A stretch of 49,199 bases of DNA. It comes from Flavobacteriales bacterium. Lineage in GTDB: Bacteria; Bacteroidota; Bacteroidia; Flavobacteriales_D; Sanyastnellaceae. Below the pieces are notes generated by a model that was given only the letters and a program-made list of their open reading frames with translations, was not told the DNA's origin and searched no databases. Each line of letters starts with the position of its first letter. Position 1 is the stretch's first letter. Below, one piece after another: positions 40,987-48,902 of this stretch. Where the stretch lies: contig JAQWFN010000034.1 of NCBI GenBank assembly GCA_029238785.1, forward strand, positions 1 to 49,199. The letters are read 5' to 3'. A program made the position numbers and the translations under genes.

Positions 40987-41859
40987 ATGATACTAATTGC
41001 GGATAGCGGATCGACAAAGTGCGATTGGTTGTTGATAGATGAAAAGGGAGAGCGATTGAACGAATACCGTTCAATCGGTCTCAATCCGTATTTCCACAGT
41101 GCAGATTTTATTGCAAAAACCCTTTCGGAAAACACAGAAATGATGCTAACGGCAAAGGACATCGAGAAAGTTTATTTCTACGGTGCCGGAGCTTCTACAT
41201 CGCGTTTGTGTAAAATTATTGAAGAGGGCTTGGCAAGCGTATTTGTTAATGCGGAAGTAATTGTAGATCACGATTTGGTAGGCGCGGCTTACTCGGTTTA
41301 CGACGGACGAACAAACATCACCTGCATCATTGGAACAGGATCAAATTCTTGCCGCTTCGATGGCAAAGAGGTATATGAAGAGGTGCCTGCACTGGCCTAT
41401 ATTTTGGGCGATGAAGCCTCAGGATCGTACTTTGGGAAAATGCTTATCGCTAACTATTTCTATAAACGCCTTCCAGAAGAACTCATGAAACGTTTCGAAG
41501 AGACCTATCATCTGACTAAAGATGATATGATCGATGCGGTTTATAAAAAAGACAATGCCAACGTGTACCTGGCGTCATACATGAAGTTCTTTACTCAGAA
41601 TGGTGGTCACCCGCTTTTAAGAGAGTGGGTGAAAGAAGGAATTCGCAAGTTCATCGACATTCATGTGAAGTGTTTTGATAATTGGAAAGAACTTCCAGTG
41701 CACTTTATTGGTAGTGTAGGTTACTATTTTGAAGATACCCTAAAAGCGGTTTGTAAGGAAGAAGGAGTTCATTTAGGCACCATCATCAAAAAACCGGTTT
41801 ACACTTTGGCAGACTATCACGTCAAGTATATCTTCGCCAAGAAACAAGAAAACGTATGA
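40987..41859 (+). CDS. BadF/BadG/BcrA-type sugar kinase, possible glucokinase or GlcNAc kinase
   Basis: This 290-residue ASKHA-fold kinase has the phosphate-1 loop at the start (LIADSGSTKCDWLLID), the connecting segment YFYGAGAS, phosphate-2 IIGTGSNSCRFDG, a LGDEASGSYFG motif (as in N-acetylglucosamine kinases) and an adenosine-type loop VHFIGSVGYYF. Most Bacteroidota members are annotated as N-acetylglucosamine kinase. Maltose phosphorylase, three genes downstream, releases free glucose, and no other glucose kinase is present in this operon, so a glucokinase activity is the simplest explanation here; the substrate is unproven. The stop codon overlaps the start of the following gene by 4 bp, indicating coupled translation. 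Confidence 0.72.
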   Translation: MILIADSGSTKCDWLLIDEKGERLNEYRSIGLNPYFHSADFIAKTLSENTEMMLTAKDIEKVYFYGAGASTSRLCKIIEEGLASVFVNAEVIVDHDLVGAAYSVYDGRTNITCIIGTGSNSCRFDGKEVYEEVPALAYILGDEASGSYFGKMLIANYFYKRLPEELMKRFEETYHLTKDDMIDAVYKKDNANVYLASYMKFFTQNGGHPLLREWVKEGIRKFIDIHVKCFDNWKELPVHFIGSVGYYFEDTLKAVCKEEGVHLGTIIKKPVYTLADYHVKYIFAKKQENV

Positions 41860-42278
41860 TTAAGAACATTGCCGTTGTTGCACATAACAAAATGAAGCCC
41901 GCGCTGGCGGCATTTCTTCAGGAAAGGAAAGACTGGTTGTGGGGAAGAAAAATCATTGCAACAGGTTTAACGGCAGATGCCTTAGTCAGTGCAGATATCG
42001 ACCTTGACATCATGCACCTCAGCGAAGGTAAATCAGGCGGCTATCTTGAACTTAAAAAGATGGTAGAAGAAGGAGAGATTGCCATGGTGCTCTATTTCCG
42101 TGATTCAGACCTCAGCCAAGAATACGAAGATGAAGTTTCGGCTTTCATCAATGCCTGTAATCGCCAAAATATTCCCCTTGCTACAAATCCAGCAAGTGCA
42201 GAACTATTGATTCTTGGTTTAATCAAAAAAGAAGCAGCAGAATTGATCAAAAGCAGAACCGAAGCAGACTTAAGCTAA
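41856..42278 (+). CDS. Methylglyoxal synthase-like protein, catalytic residues altered
   Basis: This 140-residue MGS-fold protein aligns with methylglyoxal synthase, which turns dihydroxyacetone phosphate into methylglyoxal. IAVVAHNKMK keeps the His (H10, E. coli H19); IATGLTADAL keeps most of the phosphate-binding Thr loop; IPLATNPASAELLI is the usual end. But the catalytic GGDQQ is GGYLE (Y63 at E. coli D71), the FWDPLNAVPHDPDV segment is FRDSDLSQEYEDEV (D83 kept, H98 to Y90, D101 to E93) and VAHD is VAHN. Enzyme activity is therefore doubtful; it might sense triose phosphate or have another role. It overlaps the kinase gene by 4 bp and sits in a pfkA-gapA operon, where such a sensor would make sense. 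Confidence 0.78.
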   Translation: MIKNIAVVAHNKMKPALAAFLQERKDWLWGRKIIATGLTADALVSADIDLDIMHLSEGKSGGYLELKKMVEEGEIAMVLYFRDSDLSQEYEDEVSAFINACNRQNIPLATNPASAELLILGLIKKEAAELIKSRTEADLS

Positions 42279-42290
42279 GCCAGAAAAACC

Positions 42291-42944
42291 ATGAGCATTA
42301 AAGCATGTATTTTTGATATGGACGGAGTTATTGTTGACTCCGCTAAGTACCATTTTATCGCATGGCAAGAGCTCGCTGCAGAAATTGGTGTGAGTTTTAC
42401 AGAAGAAGATAACGAACAACTCAAAGGATTGAGCAGGGTAGATAGCCTTGAACGTATCCTAAAAATGGGAGATCTTTATCTCGACAACGACACAAAGTTG
42501 GCGCTCATGGATAAAAAGAACGAGTCTTATCTAAAATACATTGAGTCGATGAACGAGTCGGAAATCCTCCCCGGTGTGGCTCAGTTTATCAACGAACTCG
42601 AAGCGGCAGGAATTAAAATTGCCTTAGGAAGTTCGAGCAAAAATGCAACGGTGATCCTCGAAAGAATCAATCTGCTCTCAAAATTTGGAGCTGTGATCGA
42701 TGGTAATAAAGTCACCTTCTCCAAGCCAGACCCGGAAGTATTCCTCCGAGGGGCAGAGGCTTTGCAAGTAGAAGCTCACGAATGTGTTGTCTTTGAAGAT
42801 GCAACTGCAGGAGTTAAAGCGGCCATCGACGGCGGCTTTAAATGTGTCGGAATTGGTGATGAAAAGGTACTAAACCAGGCCCATTTCGTTATCCCAGGCT
42901 TTGAGAACTTCAGCCTGAAAAACCTTATTGAACGTTTTAACTAG
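42291..42944 (+). CDS. pgmB: beta-Phosphoglucomutase (HAD superfamily)
   Basis: Converts beta-glucose 1-phosphate, the product of inverting maltose phosphorylase, to glucose 6-phosphate. The 217 residues have the HAD motifs in order: FDMDGVIVDS (nucleophile D10 and general acid/base D12), the cap domain with EEDNEQLKGLSRVDSLERIL, GSSSKNATVIL (motif II Ser/Thr), FSKPDPEVFL (Lys of motif III) and VVFEDATAGVKAAIDGG (motif IV). The cap GxSR and the GSSSKNA signature are those of PgmB rather than of other HAD phosphatases. It is 17 bp upstream of the GH65 gene that makes its substrate. Confidence 0.93.
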   Translation: MSIKACIFDMDGVIVDSAKYHFIAWQELAAEIGVSFTEEDNEQLKGLSRVDSLERILKMGDLYLDNDTKLALMDKKNESYLKYIESMNESEILPGVAQFINELEAAGIKIALGSSSKNATVILERINLLSKFGAVIDGNKVTFSKPDPEVFLRGAEALQVEAHECVVFEDATAGVKAAIDGGFKCVGIGDEKVLNQAHFVIPGFENFSLKNLIERFN

Positions 42945-42961
42945 TATTAGACTCACTTGCA

Positions 42962-45241
42962 ATGATCAAGTATCTCGACGCAAACGAGTGGAAGGTGATC
43001 GAATCATCTTTTCACCCTGAATACCAACGCAGCTCAGAATCGATCTTCTCTATCGGTAATGGAAAGTTCGGACAACGAGCTAACTTCGAAGAACACTACT
43101 CTGGAGATCACCACCAAGGTGCCTACATCGCTGGTATTTACTACCCCGACAAAACAAAAGTGGGCTGGTGGAAAAACGGGTACCCGGAGTACTTCGCTAA
43201 GGTACTCAATAGCGTCAACTGGATTGGTCTCGACCTCAAAATTAATGGGCTTCAACTCGATTTAAACACCTGGAAAGTGGAAGCCTTCGAAAGGGTCTTG
43301 GACATGAAATCGGGCGTTCTTCAACGTTCATTCAAAGCCAGCGCTCCACAAGGAATGCTCGCTGTTGAAGTGGAAGCACGACGCATTTGTAGCATGGCTG
43401 ATGACGATTGTGGGGTGATGCAATACAAAATCAAAGCAAACGAAGCCTGCTCAATTGAAGTGGTCTCCTACCTCGATAGCGATGTTGAAAATCAAGATAC
43501 GAATTGGGACGAAAAATTCTGGAACTTGCTCGAAGCAGAAGCTGAACCAGATTTGGCTTGGGTAAAAGCAAGCACGAAAAAAACAAACTACTTTGTGGCT
43601 GCTGCAATGGTCACAAATTGCACAACGGCCAAAAAAGCCCACAAACCACATAGCGCAGATTCAAGCAATTCTCTGGCTTCTCAATCTTTCCTGGTGGAGG
43701 TAGAGGCGAATGAATGGCTCAACATTGAAAAGCACGTTGGGATTTGCAGCTCTTTGAACCATGAAGAAAGTGCTTTGGTAGACGTCGCTTCTGAGGCTGC
43801 ACAAGGATCTGCCAATAAAGGTGTGGATGCAATGTTCAAGGCACACGCTGCTGCATGGGATCGCATTTGGGAAAACGGCGATATCGTTATTGAAGGTGAT
43901 GCAGAAGCACAACAAGGCATTCGATTCAATATCTTTCACCTCAATCAAACCTACACGGGAGAAGATGCCCGTTTAAATATTGGTCCGAAAGGATTCACAG
44001 GTGAAAAATATGGTGGTTCTACCTATTGGGATACAGAAGCCTATTGCTTGCCTTTCTACTTGAGCACCCATCCCCAAAAAGTAGCAAAACAATTGCTGAA
44101 ATACCGCTTTGAACAATTGGGTAAAGCCATTGAAAATGCGGAGAAGTTGGGCTTTAAAAATGGCGCAGCGCTCTACCCAATGGTAACCATGACGGGGGAG
44201 GAGTGCCACAACGAATGGGAAATTACTTTCGAAGAAATACACCGAAATGGGGCCATCGCTTTTGCAATCTATAACTACACCCGTTTCACTGGTGATAAAG
44301 ATTACATCGCTGAATCGGGATTCGATGTGGTATTGGGTATCGCGCGTTTCTGGGCACAACGCGTGAACTGGTCGGAAAACAAACAAGCCTATGTGATGCT
44401 TGGGGTAACCGGACCAAATGAGTACGAAAACAACGTCAACAACAATTGGTACACGAATTACATCGCCAAATGGTGCTTGTCTTATGCACTAAAATGTATT
44501 CTTTACCTGAAAGACAGTCACGAAACTGCTTATGCAGAAAAGTGCAAGTTGTATAGTTTTAAGGAGTCGGAAGAAACACAGCATTGGGCAGACATCATTG
44601 AAAAGATGTATTTCCCGAAGAAAGCCAACTCAAAAGTGTTTTTGCAACAAGACGGCTTCCTCGATAAAGAACTCATTCCAGTGGCGGAGCTTCCGGAGGC
44701 AGACCGACCAATTAACCAGAAATGGTCTTGGGACAGAATCTTGAGAAGTGTTTACATCAAGCAAGCCGATACCCTTCAGGGCATCTACCTTTTCGAAGAT
44801 CATTTTGACCTCGAAACAATCAAAGAAAACTTCGACTTTTATGAGCCTTTCACGGTGCATGAAAGTTCTTTGAGTCCATGCGTTCACGTGGTCATAGCGG
44901 CGCTACTTGGCTACGAAGAGAAAGCTTACGAAATGTACTTACGCACTTCACGCCTCGATCTCGACGATTACAATCATGAAGCTTATCAAGGTCTGCACAT
45001 CACCAGTATGGCCGGAACTTGGATGTCTGTGGTTGAAGGTTTTGGCGGATACCGCGTGAAGAATGGCGTGCAGCACTTCAATACCATGATCCCGAAGCAA
45101 TGGACGTCTTACTCTTTCAGCGTGATGTTCAAAGGAAGAAAAATGCAGGTTGAAGTAAGCAAGAACAAAACAGCGGTGAAATTGATTGAAGGAGAAGCGA
45201 TCACTGTATTCGTTAATGGTCAGGAAGAAACATTGTCCTGA
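42962..45241 (+). CDS. mapA: GH65 maltose phosphorylase
   Basis: Phosphorolytic, inverting enzyme: maltose plus phosphate gives beta-glucose 1-phosphate and glucose in the cytosol. The 759 residues have the N-terminal super-sandwich (about 1-270), linker and (alpha/alpha)6 barrel (about 310-680). The barrel carries YGGSTYWDTEAYCLPFYL, then VTGPNEYENNVNNNW with the catalytic acid Glu487, QKWSWDRILRSVYIKQ and MAGTWMSVVEGFGG. GPNEYE instead of GPDEYH points to maltose rather than trehalose phosphorylase, and the pgmB neighbour and amylases agree; kojibiose- or nigerose-type specificity is less likely. Last gene of the pfkA operon. Its final 22 bp overlap the convergent DUF962 gene. Confidence 0.92.
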   Translation: MIKYLDANEWKVIESSFHPEYQRSSESIFSIGNGKFGQRANFEEHYSGDHHQGAYIAGIYYPDKTKVGWWKNGYPEYFAKVLNSVNWIGLDLKINGLQLDLNTWKVEAFERVLDMKSGVLQRSFKASAPQGMLAVEVEARRICSMADDDCGVMQYKIKANEACSIEVVSYLDSDVENQDTNWDEKFWNLLEAEAEPDLAWVKASTKKTNYFVAAAMVTNCTTAKKAHKPHSADSSNSLASQSFLVEVEANEWLNIEKHVGICSSLNHEESALVDVASEAAQGSANKGVDAMFKAHAAAWDRIWENGDIVIEGDAEAQQGIRFNIFHLNQTYTGEDARLNIGPKGFTGEKYGGSTYWDTEAYCLPFYLSTHPQKVAKQLLKYRFEQLGKAIENAEKLGFKNGAALYPMVTMTGEECHNEWEITFEEIHRNGAIAFAIYNYTRFTGDKDYIAESGFDVVLGIARFWAQRVNWSENKQAYVMLGVTGPNEYENNVNNNWYTNYIAKWCLSYALKCILYLKDSHETAYAEKCKLYSFKESEETQHWADIIEKMYFPKKANSKVFLQQDGFLDKELIPVAELPEADRPINQKWSWDRILRSVYIKQADTLQGIYLFEDHFDLETIKENFDFYEPFTVHESSLSPCVHVVIAALLGYEEKAYEMYLRTSRLDLDDYNHEAYQGLHITSMAGTWMSVVEGFGGYRVKNGVQHFNTMIPKQWTSYSFSVMFKGRKMQVEVSKNKTAVKLIEGEAITVFVNGQEETLS

Positions 45242-45558
45242 TCATCACCACTAAGGGATTCTTTAAACGCTAAAATCTCGAAGTACAATTTGAAGTCGCC
45301 CATCAAACTCCAAAGCGGATATTGAAAAGTGGCAGGTTTGTTTTTCTCGATGAAGAAATGGCCAATCCATGCCATTTTATAGGCACTAATAATTCCTATC
45401 AACACGAGCCACCACTTACCTAGTACAATGGCTGCAGCGATGAACACAAAGAAAAGGCTAGTACCTATAAAGTGGGTAATGCGCGTTCCTGTGGCGCGGT
45501 GTTCCGACAAGTAGTAGGGGTAGAAGTCTTTAAAAGAAGTGTACTTTCTTTCGCTCAT
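45220..45558 (-). CDS. Mpo1/DUF962 (YGL010w-like) membrane protein
   Basis: This 112-residue integral membrane protein contains the family pattern FYPYYLSEHRATGTRITHFI, with the conserved H-R-x-T/N-R-x-x-H-x-x-G arrangement, two central hydrophobic helices (about 32-52 and 53-70), and WIGHFFIEKNKPATFQYP followed by LWSLMGDFKLY. In yeast, Mpo1 is an iron-dependent dioxygenase in fatty acid alpha-oxidation and uses such His residues; bacterial members lack an assigned role. The gene lies 30 bp after exonuclease III on the same strand and overlaps the convergent GH65 gene end by 22 bp. Confidence 0.85.
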   Translation of the reverse strand: MSERKYTSFKDFYPYYLSEHRATGTRITHFIGTSLFFVFIAAAIVLGKWWLVLIGIISAYKMAWIGHFFIEKNKPATFQYPLWSLMGDFKLYFEILAFKESLSGDDQDNVSS

Positions 45559-45588
45559 GGTAGTAAGTTACAAGACAATGTGCAGATA

Positions 45589-46353
45589 TCAAAAACTCAT
45601 TTGCACTTCAACTGGGCAATGGTCTGAGCCCATCACTTCATTCAGAATGTCGCTATGGGCAATGGCATCTTTCAAAGCCTGATCAACCAGCCAATAATCG
45701 ATGCGCCAGCCAATGTTCTTTCCGCGAGCACCTGCGCGGTAGCTCCACCAAGAATACTTTACCTTTTCGGGGTGAAGGCTTCTGAAACTGTCGATCATAT
45801 CTACGGCCAAAATTCCATCCAAACCATCAATTTCGGTTTGGGTGTATCCGGCCGACTTATTATAATTCGGTTTTGGTCGGGCCAAATCAATATCGCGATG
45901 GGCCACATTAAAATCACCACAGGCTAAAACAGGCTTTTTCGCTTTTAATTTCTTGATGTACTGTGCGAAATCCTTATCCCATTGAGATCGGTAATCTAAA
46001 CGAGCGAGTTCACTTCCAGAGTTGGGAGTGTACACAGTTACAACGAAGCACTTTTCCAATTCAACACAAATTACCCGTCCTTCCTGGTCGTGCTCCTCAA
46101 TACCCATATCATAACTAACAGATATAACAGGCACTCTGCTCATCACAGCTGTTCCTGAGTATCCCTTTCTTTCGGCCTCGTTGGCATACACCTCGTATTT
46201 AGAAGCAAAGGCCAAGGTCTCTTTCACTTGTTCTACTGTGGCCTTTGTTTCTTGAAAACAAATGATGTCGGCATCGAGCTCATGGATTATTTGATCTAAG
46301 CCTTTTTTGGCAACAGCGCGAATGCCGTTCACATTCCAAGAGATTAGTTTCAT
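45589..46353 (-). CDS. xthA: Exodeoxyribonuclease III (AP endonuclease family)
   Basis: Base-excision-repair nuclease that incises DNA at abasic sites and acts as a 3'-5' exonuclease. At 254 residues it is a compact ExoIII/APE1 enzyme. Active-site motifs: MKLISWNVNGIRA (Asn8), CFQETKAT (metal-binding Glu near 35), YTPNSGSELARLDYR (Tyr), ACGDFNVAH (Asp and Asn near 146-148), and MGSDHCPVEVQM (Asp-His near 245-246). All are intact. Its start overlaps the stop of the arginyltransferase-like gene by 4 bp, so the two are translationally coupled. Confidence 0.95.
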   Translation of the reverse strand: MKLISWNVNGIRAVAKKGLDQIIHELDADIICFQETKATVEQVKETLAFASKYEVYANEAERKGYSGTAVMSRVPVISVSYDMGIEEHDQEGRVICVELEKCFVVTVYTPNSGSELARLDYRSQWDKDFAQYIKKLKAKKPVLACGDFNVAHRDIDLARPKPNYNKSAGYTQTEIDGLDGILAVDMIDSFRSLHPEKVKYSWWSYRAGARGKNIGWRIDYWLVDQALKDAIAHSDILNEVMGSDHCPVEVQMSF

Positions 46354-47432
46354 GAAGTCTGGTTTTTTATGTTTTTCTGATAGTAATTAGCCATTTCTGA
46401 AGGACTTGAAGTAGAGAACATGAGTTCGTCCAAGTGGAGCAATTCCATCAGATATTTATCTGATCTTTGAAATTCTTGCGATACTTCCATGTTCACCAAA
46501 TGGTCATAAGCAGGCGTGCTTTGGCAGAGGAAAAGATCTAATCGTCGCTCCTCTGAATCAAATCCAATGGCCAAAATACGGTCGGCTTTAATTTCTAAAA
46601 TGAGAATACGAGGGTACTTGATGAAGTTCATTTTCCAATACCCCATGTAACCCATCGAAAAATAGGGATAGAGTTTTGAAACGCTGGCGATGCCTAAACT
46701 ATTCAATTCATCTTGAGTGATGTCGAGCTCCTCATTAATGGTATACGCCAAGCTCGAAGCGGGGTCATATTGATCGTAGCTCACCCAACGTTTGTTGTGG
46801 TTGTAATGCTCGAAATCCCCCAAATTTAATTTATAGCTGAAGGACGATTCTTTGTCTAAAATGTAGCCGGGATAATACCACTTAAAGCCCATTTTCTTAG
46901 CAAAATCAACTTCTTTCAACATGGTGAAAACGCCAAGTGAAAAGCTGCCATAATCTTCATCGTACAAACCCAACAAACTGGCAATAGACTTCTCCGCCAC
47001 GTCAAAAAAACTAACGGCAATGAGTCGCTTACCATCATAAACACAAACTTCCTGTGTGTTAAATACGGTATTGGGGAATCCGCTAGAGAGGTAGTCTTCC
47101 AAGGTGGCATGAATGAATCCACGGAATTTATGCTTGTGCTTCTGGTATAAGCTGTCTTTTTCTTCATCAACACTAGCAGTCCTCACCTCTACGCGAAAAC
47201 GATCGTTTACTTTCTTGAACTTCTTTCGTTGCCCGCGACTCATGGAAAAGTGGTCTAAATTCAAACGAATGTTCACCACAGAATAGAGGTCGTCTTCAAT
47301 ACACAACAAATCCATTTTATACAGCATCACAGAACCGCGAAACCATCCACTTGCGAGGAAGGTGTCATAACGGCTGGGCGAAAGTCGCTGGGGGAAATAG
47401 GTTTGTACAAGCATATTCTGGTTCTCCCACAA
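46350..47432 (-). CDS. Arginyl-tRNA:protein transferase-like protein (ATE/Bpt family), no N-terminal Cys cluster
   Basis: This 360-residue protein starts at 47432 or at the internal ATG 47414 (MLVQTYFPQRLSPSRYDTFL). It follows the ATE/Bpt plan: YDTFLASGWFRGSVMLY near residue 25, a segment like SRGQRKKFKKVNDRF, then the acyltransferase fold with YDGKRLIAVSFFDVAEKSIA, SFSLGVFTMLKEVDFAKKMG and WYYPGYILDKESSFSYKLN. Family enzymes transfer Arg or Leu from tRNA to protein N-termini to mark them for degradation. The Cys-x2-Cys cluster found near the N-terminus of many ATE enzymes is not visible; only a lone LLCIEDD remains. Substrate and activity are therefore uncertain. It overlaps xthA by 4 bp. 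Confidence 0.65.
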   Translation of the reverse strand: MWENQNMLVQTYFPQRLSPSRYDTFLASGWFRGSVMLYKMDLLCIEDDLYSVVNIRLNLDHFSMSRGQRKKFKKVNDRFRVEVRTASVDEEKDSLYQKHKHKFRGFIHATLEDYLSSGFPNTVFNTQEVCVYDGKRLIAVSFFDVAEKSIASLLGLYDEDYGSFSLGVFTMLKEVDFAKKMGFKWYYPGYILDKESSFSYKLNLGDFEHYNHNKRWVSYDQYDPASSLAYTINEELDITQDELNSLGIASVSKLYPYFSMGYMGYWKMNFIKYPRILILEIKADRILAIGFDSEERRLDLFLCQSTPAYDHLVNMEVSQEFQRSDKYLMELLHLDELMFSTSSPSEMANYYQKNIKNQTS

Positions 47433-47477
47433 ATATACTTTTCTCGCCCAATGGATACTAACGATTGTACCTCAAGA

Positions 47478-48890
47478 TTAGAAAAAACGTATCATAAAGT
47501 CGCTGAGCTTTTGCTTCAAAGGCGTGTAAGGTGGGGTGATGAGGCGCAGGGCGTTGAATTTAGATTTTTGCTTGATGAAGCTCCTTTGGTTGGAGAACAA
47601 ATCGAATCCCGACTTCCCGTGCGCTTTGCCCATTCCACTCCAATTGATTCCACCAAAAGGCAGCTCAGGATGGTTGAACTGAACCAAACTCTGATTAATA
47701 CAAGTACTACCAGCACGTGTGCTTTCAATCAAGAAACGCATGTTCTTTTGTGAAGTACTGAAGTGATACAAAGAAAGCGGTCGCTCAAACTGATTGATAA
47801 AGCCCAAACATTCATCCCAATCTTTATAAGTGAGGATGGGGAGTATCGGACCAAAAATCTCTTCTTTCATCACCCGCATTTCTAAATTCACCTTGGTCAA
47901 TAAGGTGGTAGACAAATAACGTTTGGAATCGTTTTTATTTCCTCCAGCGATTATCTGTGCGCCCTTTTCTACAGCATCATCGAGAAGCTCACATTGACGC
48001 AAATAGTGCTTTTCTGAAACAATGGAGGCGTGATCTTCTGGCAGAGCAGCACCTTTGTAGAAATCTTGTAGCACCAATTTCATTGCTTCAAGCAAGGCGT
48101 CTTTTTTGCTTTCGTGAACCAAAACGTAGTCGGGAGAAATACAGGTCTGACCAGCATTCATGCCCTTGCCCCAAATAATTCTGTTCGCGGCTTCTTTGAT
48201 TTTGGCGCTTTCGTCAACCACTGCCGGACTCTTACCACCGAGTTCTAAAGTAATTGGCGTCAGCGTTTCTACCGCACTTTGCATCACCAATTTTCCAATT
48301 TCCGGAGATCCTGTAAAGAAGATGTGATGCCAGGTTTTAGAAAGCAAATGTTGTGATGTTTCCACACCTCCGCAAACCGTTACAACTTGCTCAGAAGGAA
48401 AGGCTTCGCTTACAATTGAAGCAATAACTTCAGCGCTTTTTGGGGCGATTTCAGAAGGTTTAAGCACAACGGCATTTCCAGCTGCAATGGCACTAATTAG
48501 CGGACCAAGTGTTAGGGCAACAGGGTAATTCCAAGGCGCAATAATGAGCACCACGCCCTTCGATTCAGGTCTAACAAAAGCCTTCATGCCAAACATACTT
48601 AATGGGTTGGGAACACTATTTTCTCCGGTCCAATCCCGAAGGTGCTTATTGGCATGACGCAGCGCAGCTAGGGTGACATAAATTTCAGAGAGATCGCTTT
48701 CCATTGGAGGCTTTCTGAAATCCTCGTGGAGCGCCGTTTTAATGGCTGTTCGGTGCTTTAGAATCGACTTCTCCAGTGCCTTGAGGTCGTTTATCCTTTC
48801 TTTATAAGAGCGCTGGCCCAAGCCAATATAACGCTGCATGAGTTCTCGATGTACGCGGTCGATATCGTCTGAACTAAGAAAGTGATTCAT
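47478..48890 (-). CDS. Aldehyde dehydrogenase, class 3-like
   Basis: This 470-residue NAD(P)-dependent aldehyde dehydrogenase shows the VLIIAPWNYPVALTLGPL cofactor-site segment, VVLKPSEIAPKSAE, FTGSPEIGKLVMQSA, TLELGGKSPAVVDESA (general base Glu near 216), GMNAGQTCISPDYVLVH (catalytic Cys near 249) and EEIFGPILPILTYKDWDE. Its short length and the class 3 pattern (like YwdH and fatty aldehyde dehydrogenases) favour medium- or long-chain aldehydes as substrates. The C-terminus has basic, hydrophobic residues (TPLKQKLSDFMIRFF) that might touch the membrane. It lies 12 bp after the transporter fragment on the same strand. Confidence 0.92.
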   Translation of the reverse strand: MNHFLSSDDIDRVHRELMQRYIGLGQRSYKERINDLKALEKSILKHRTAIKTALHEDFRKPPMESDLSEIYVTLAALRHANKHLRDWTGENSVPNPLSMFGMKAFVRPESKGVVLIIAPWNYPVALTLGPLISAIAAGNAVVLKPSEIAPKSAEVIASIVSEAFPSEQVVTVCGGVETSQHLLSKTWHHIFFTGSPEIGKLVMQSAVETLTPITLELGGKSPAVVDESAKIKEAANRIIWGKGMNAGQTCISPDYVLVHESKKDALLEAMKLVLQDFYKGAALPEDHASIVSEKHYLRQCELLDDAVEKGAQIIAGGNKNDSKRYLSTTLLTKVNLEMRVMKEEIFGPILPILTYKDWDECLGFINQFERPLSLYHFSTSQKNMRFLIESTRAGSTCINQSLVQFNHPELPFGGINWSGMGKAHGKSGFDLFSNQRSFIKQKSKFNALRLITPPYTPLKQKLSDFMIRFF

Positions 48891-48902
48891 AACTAGAGGA
48901 CT

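Noticed and set aside
43059-43948. Several short frames on both strands within the GH65 gene
   Set aside because: They are shadows of the GH65 frame, whose family motifs run unbroken through the region.
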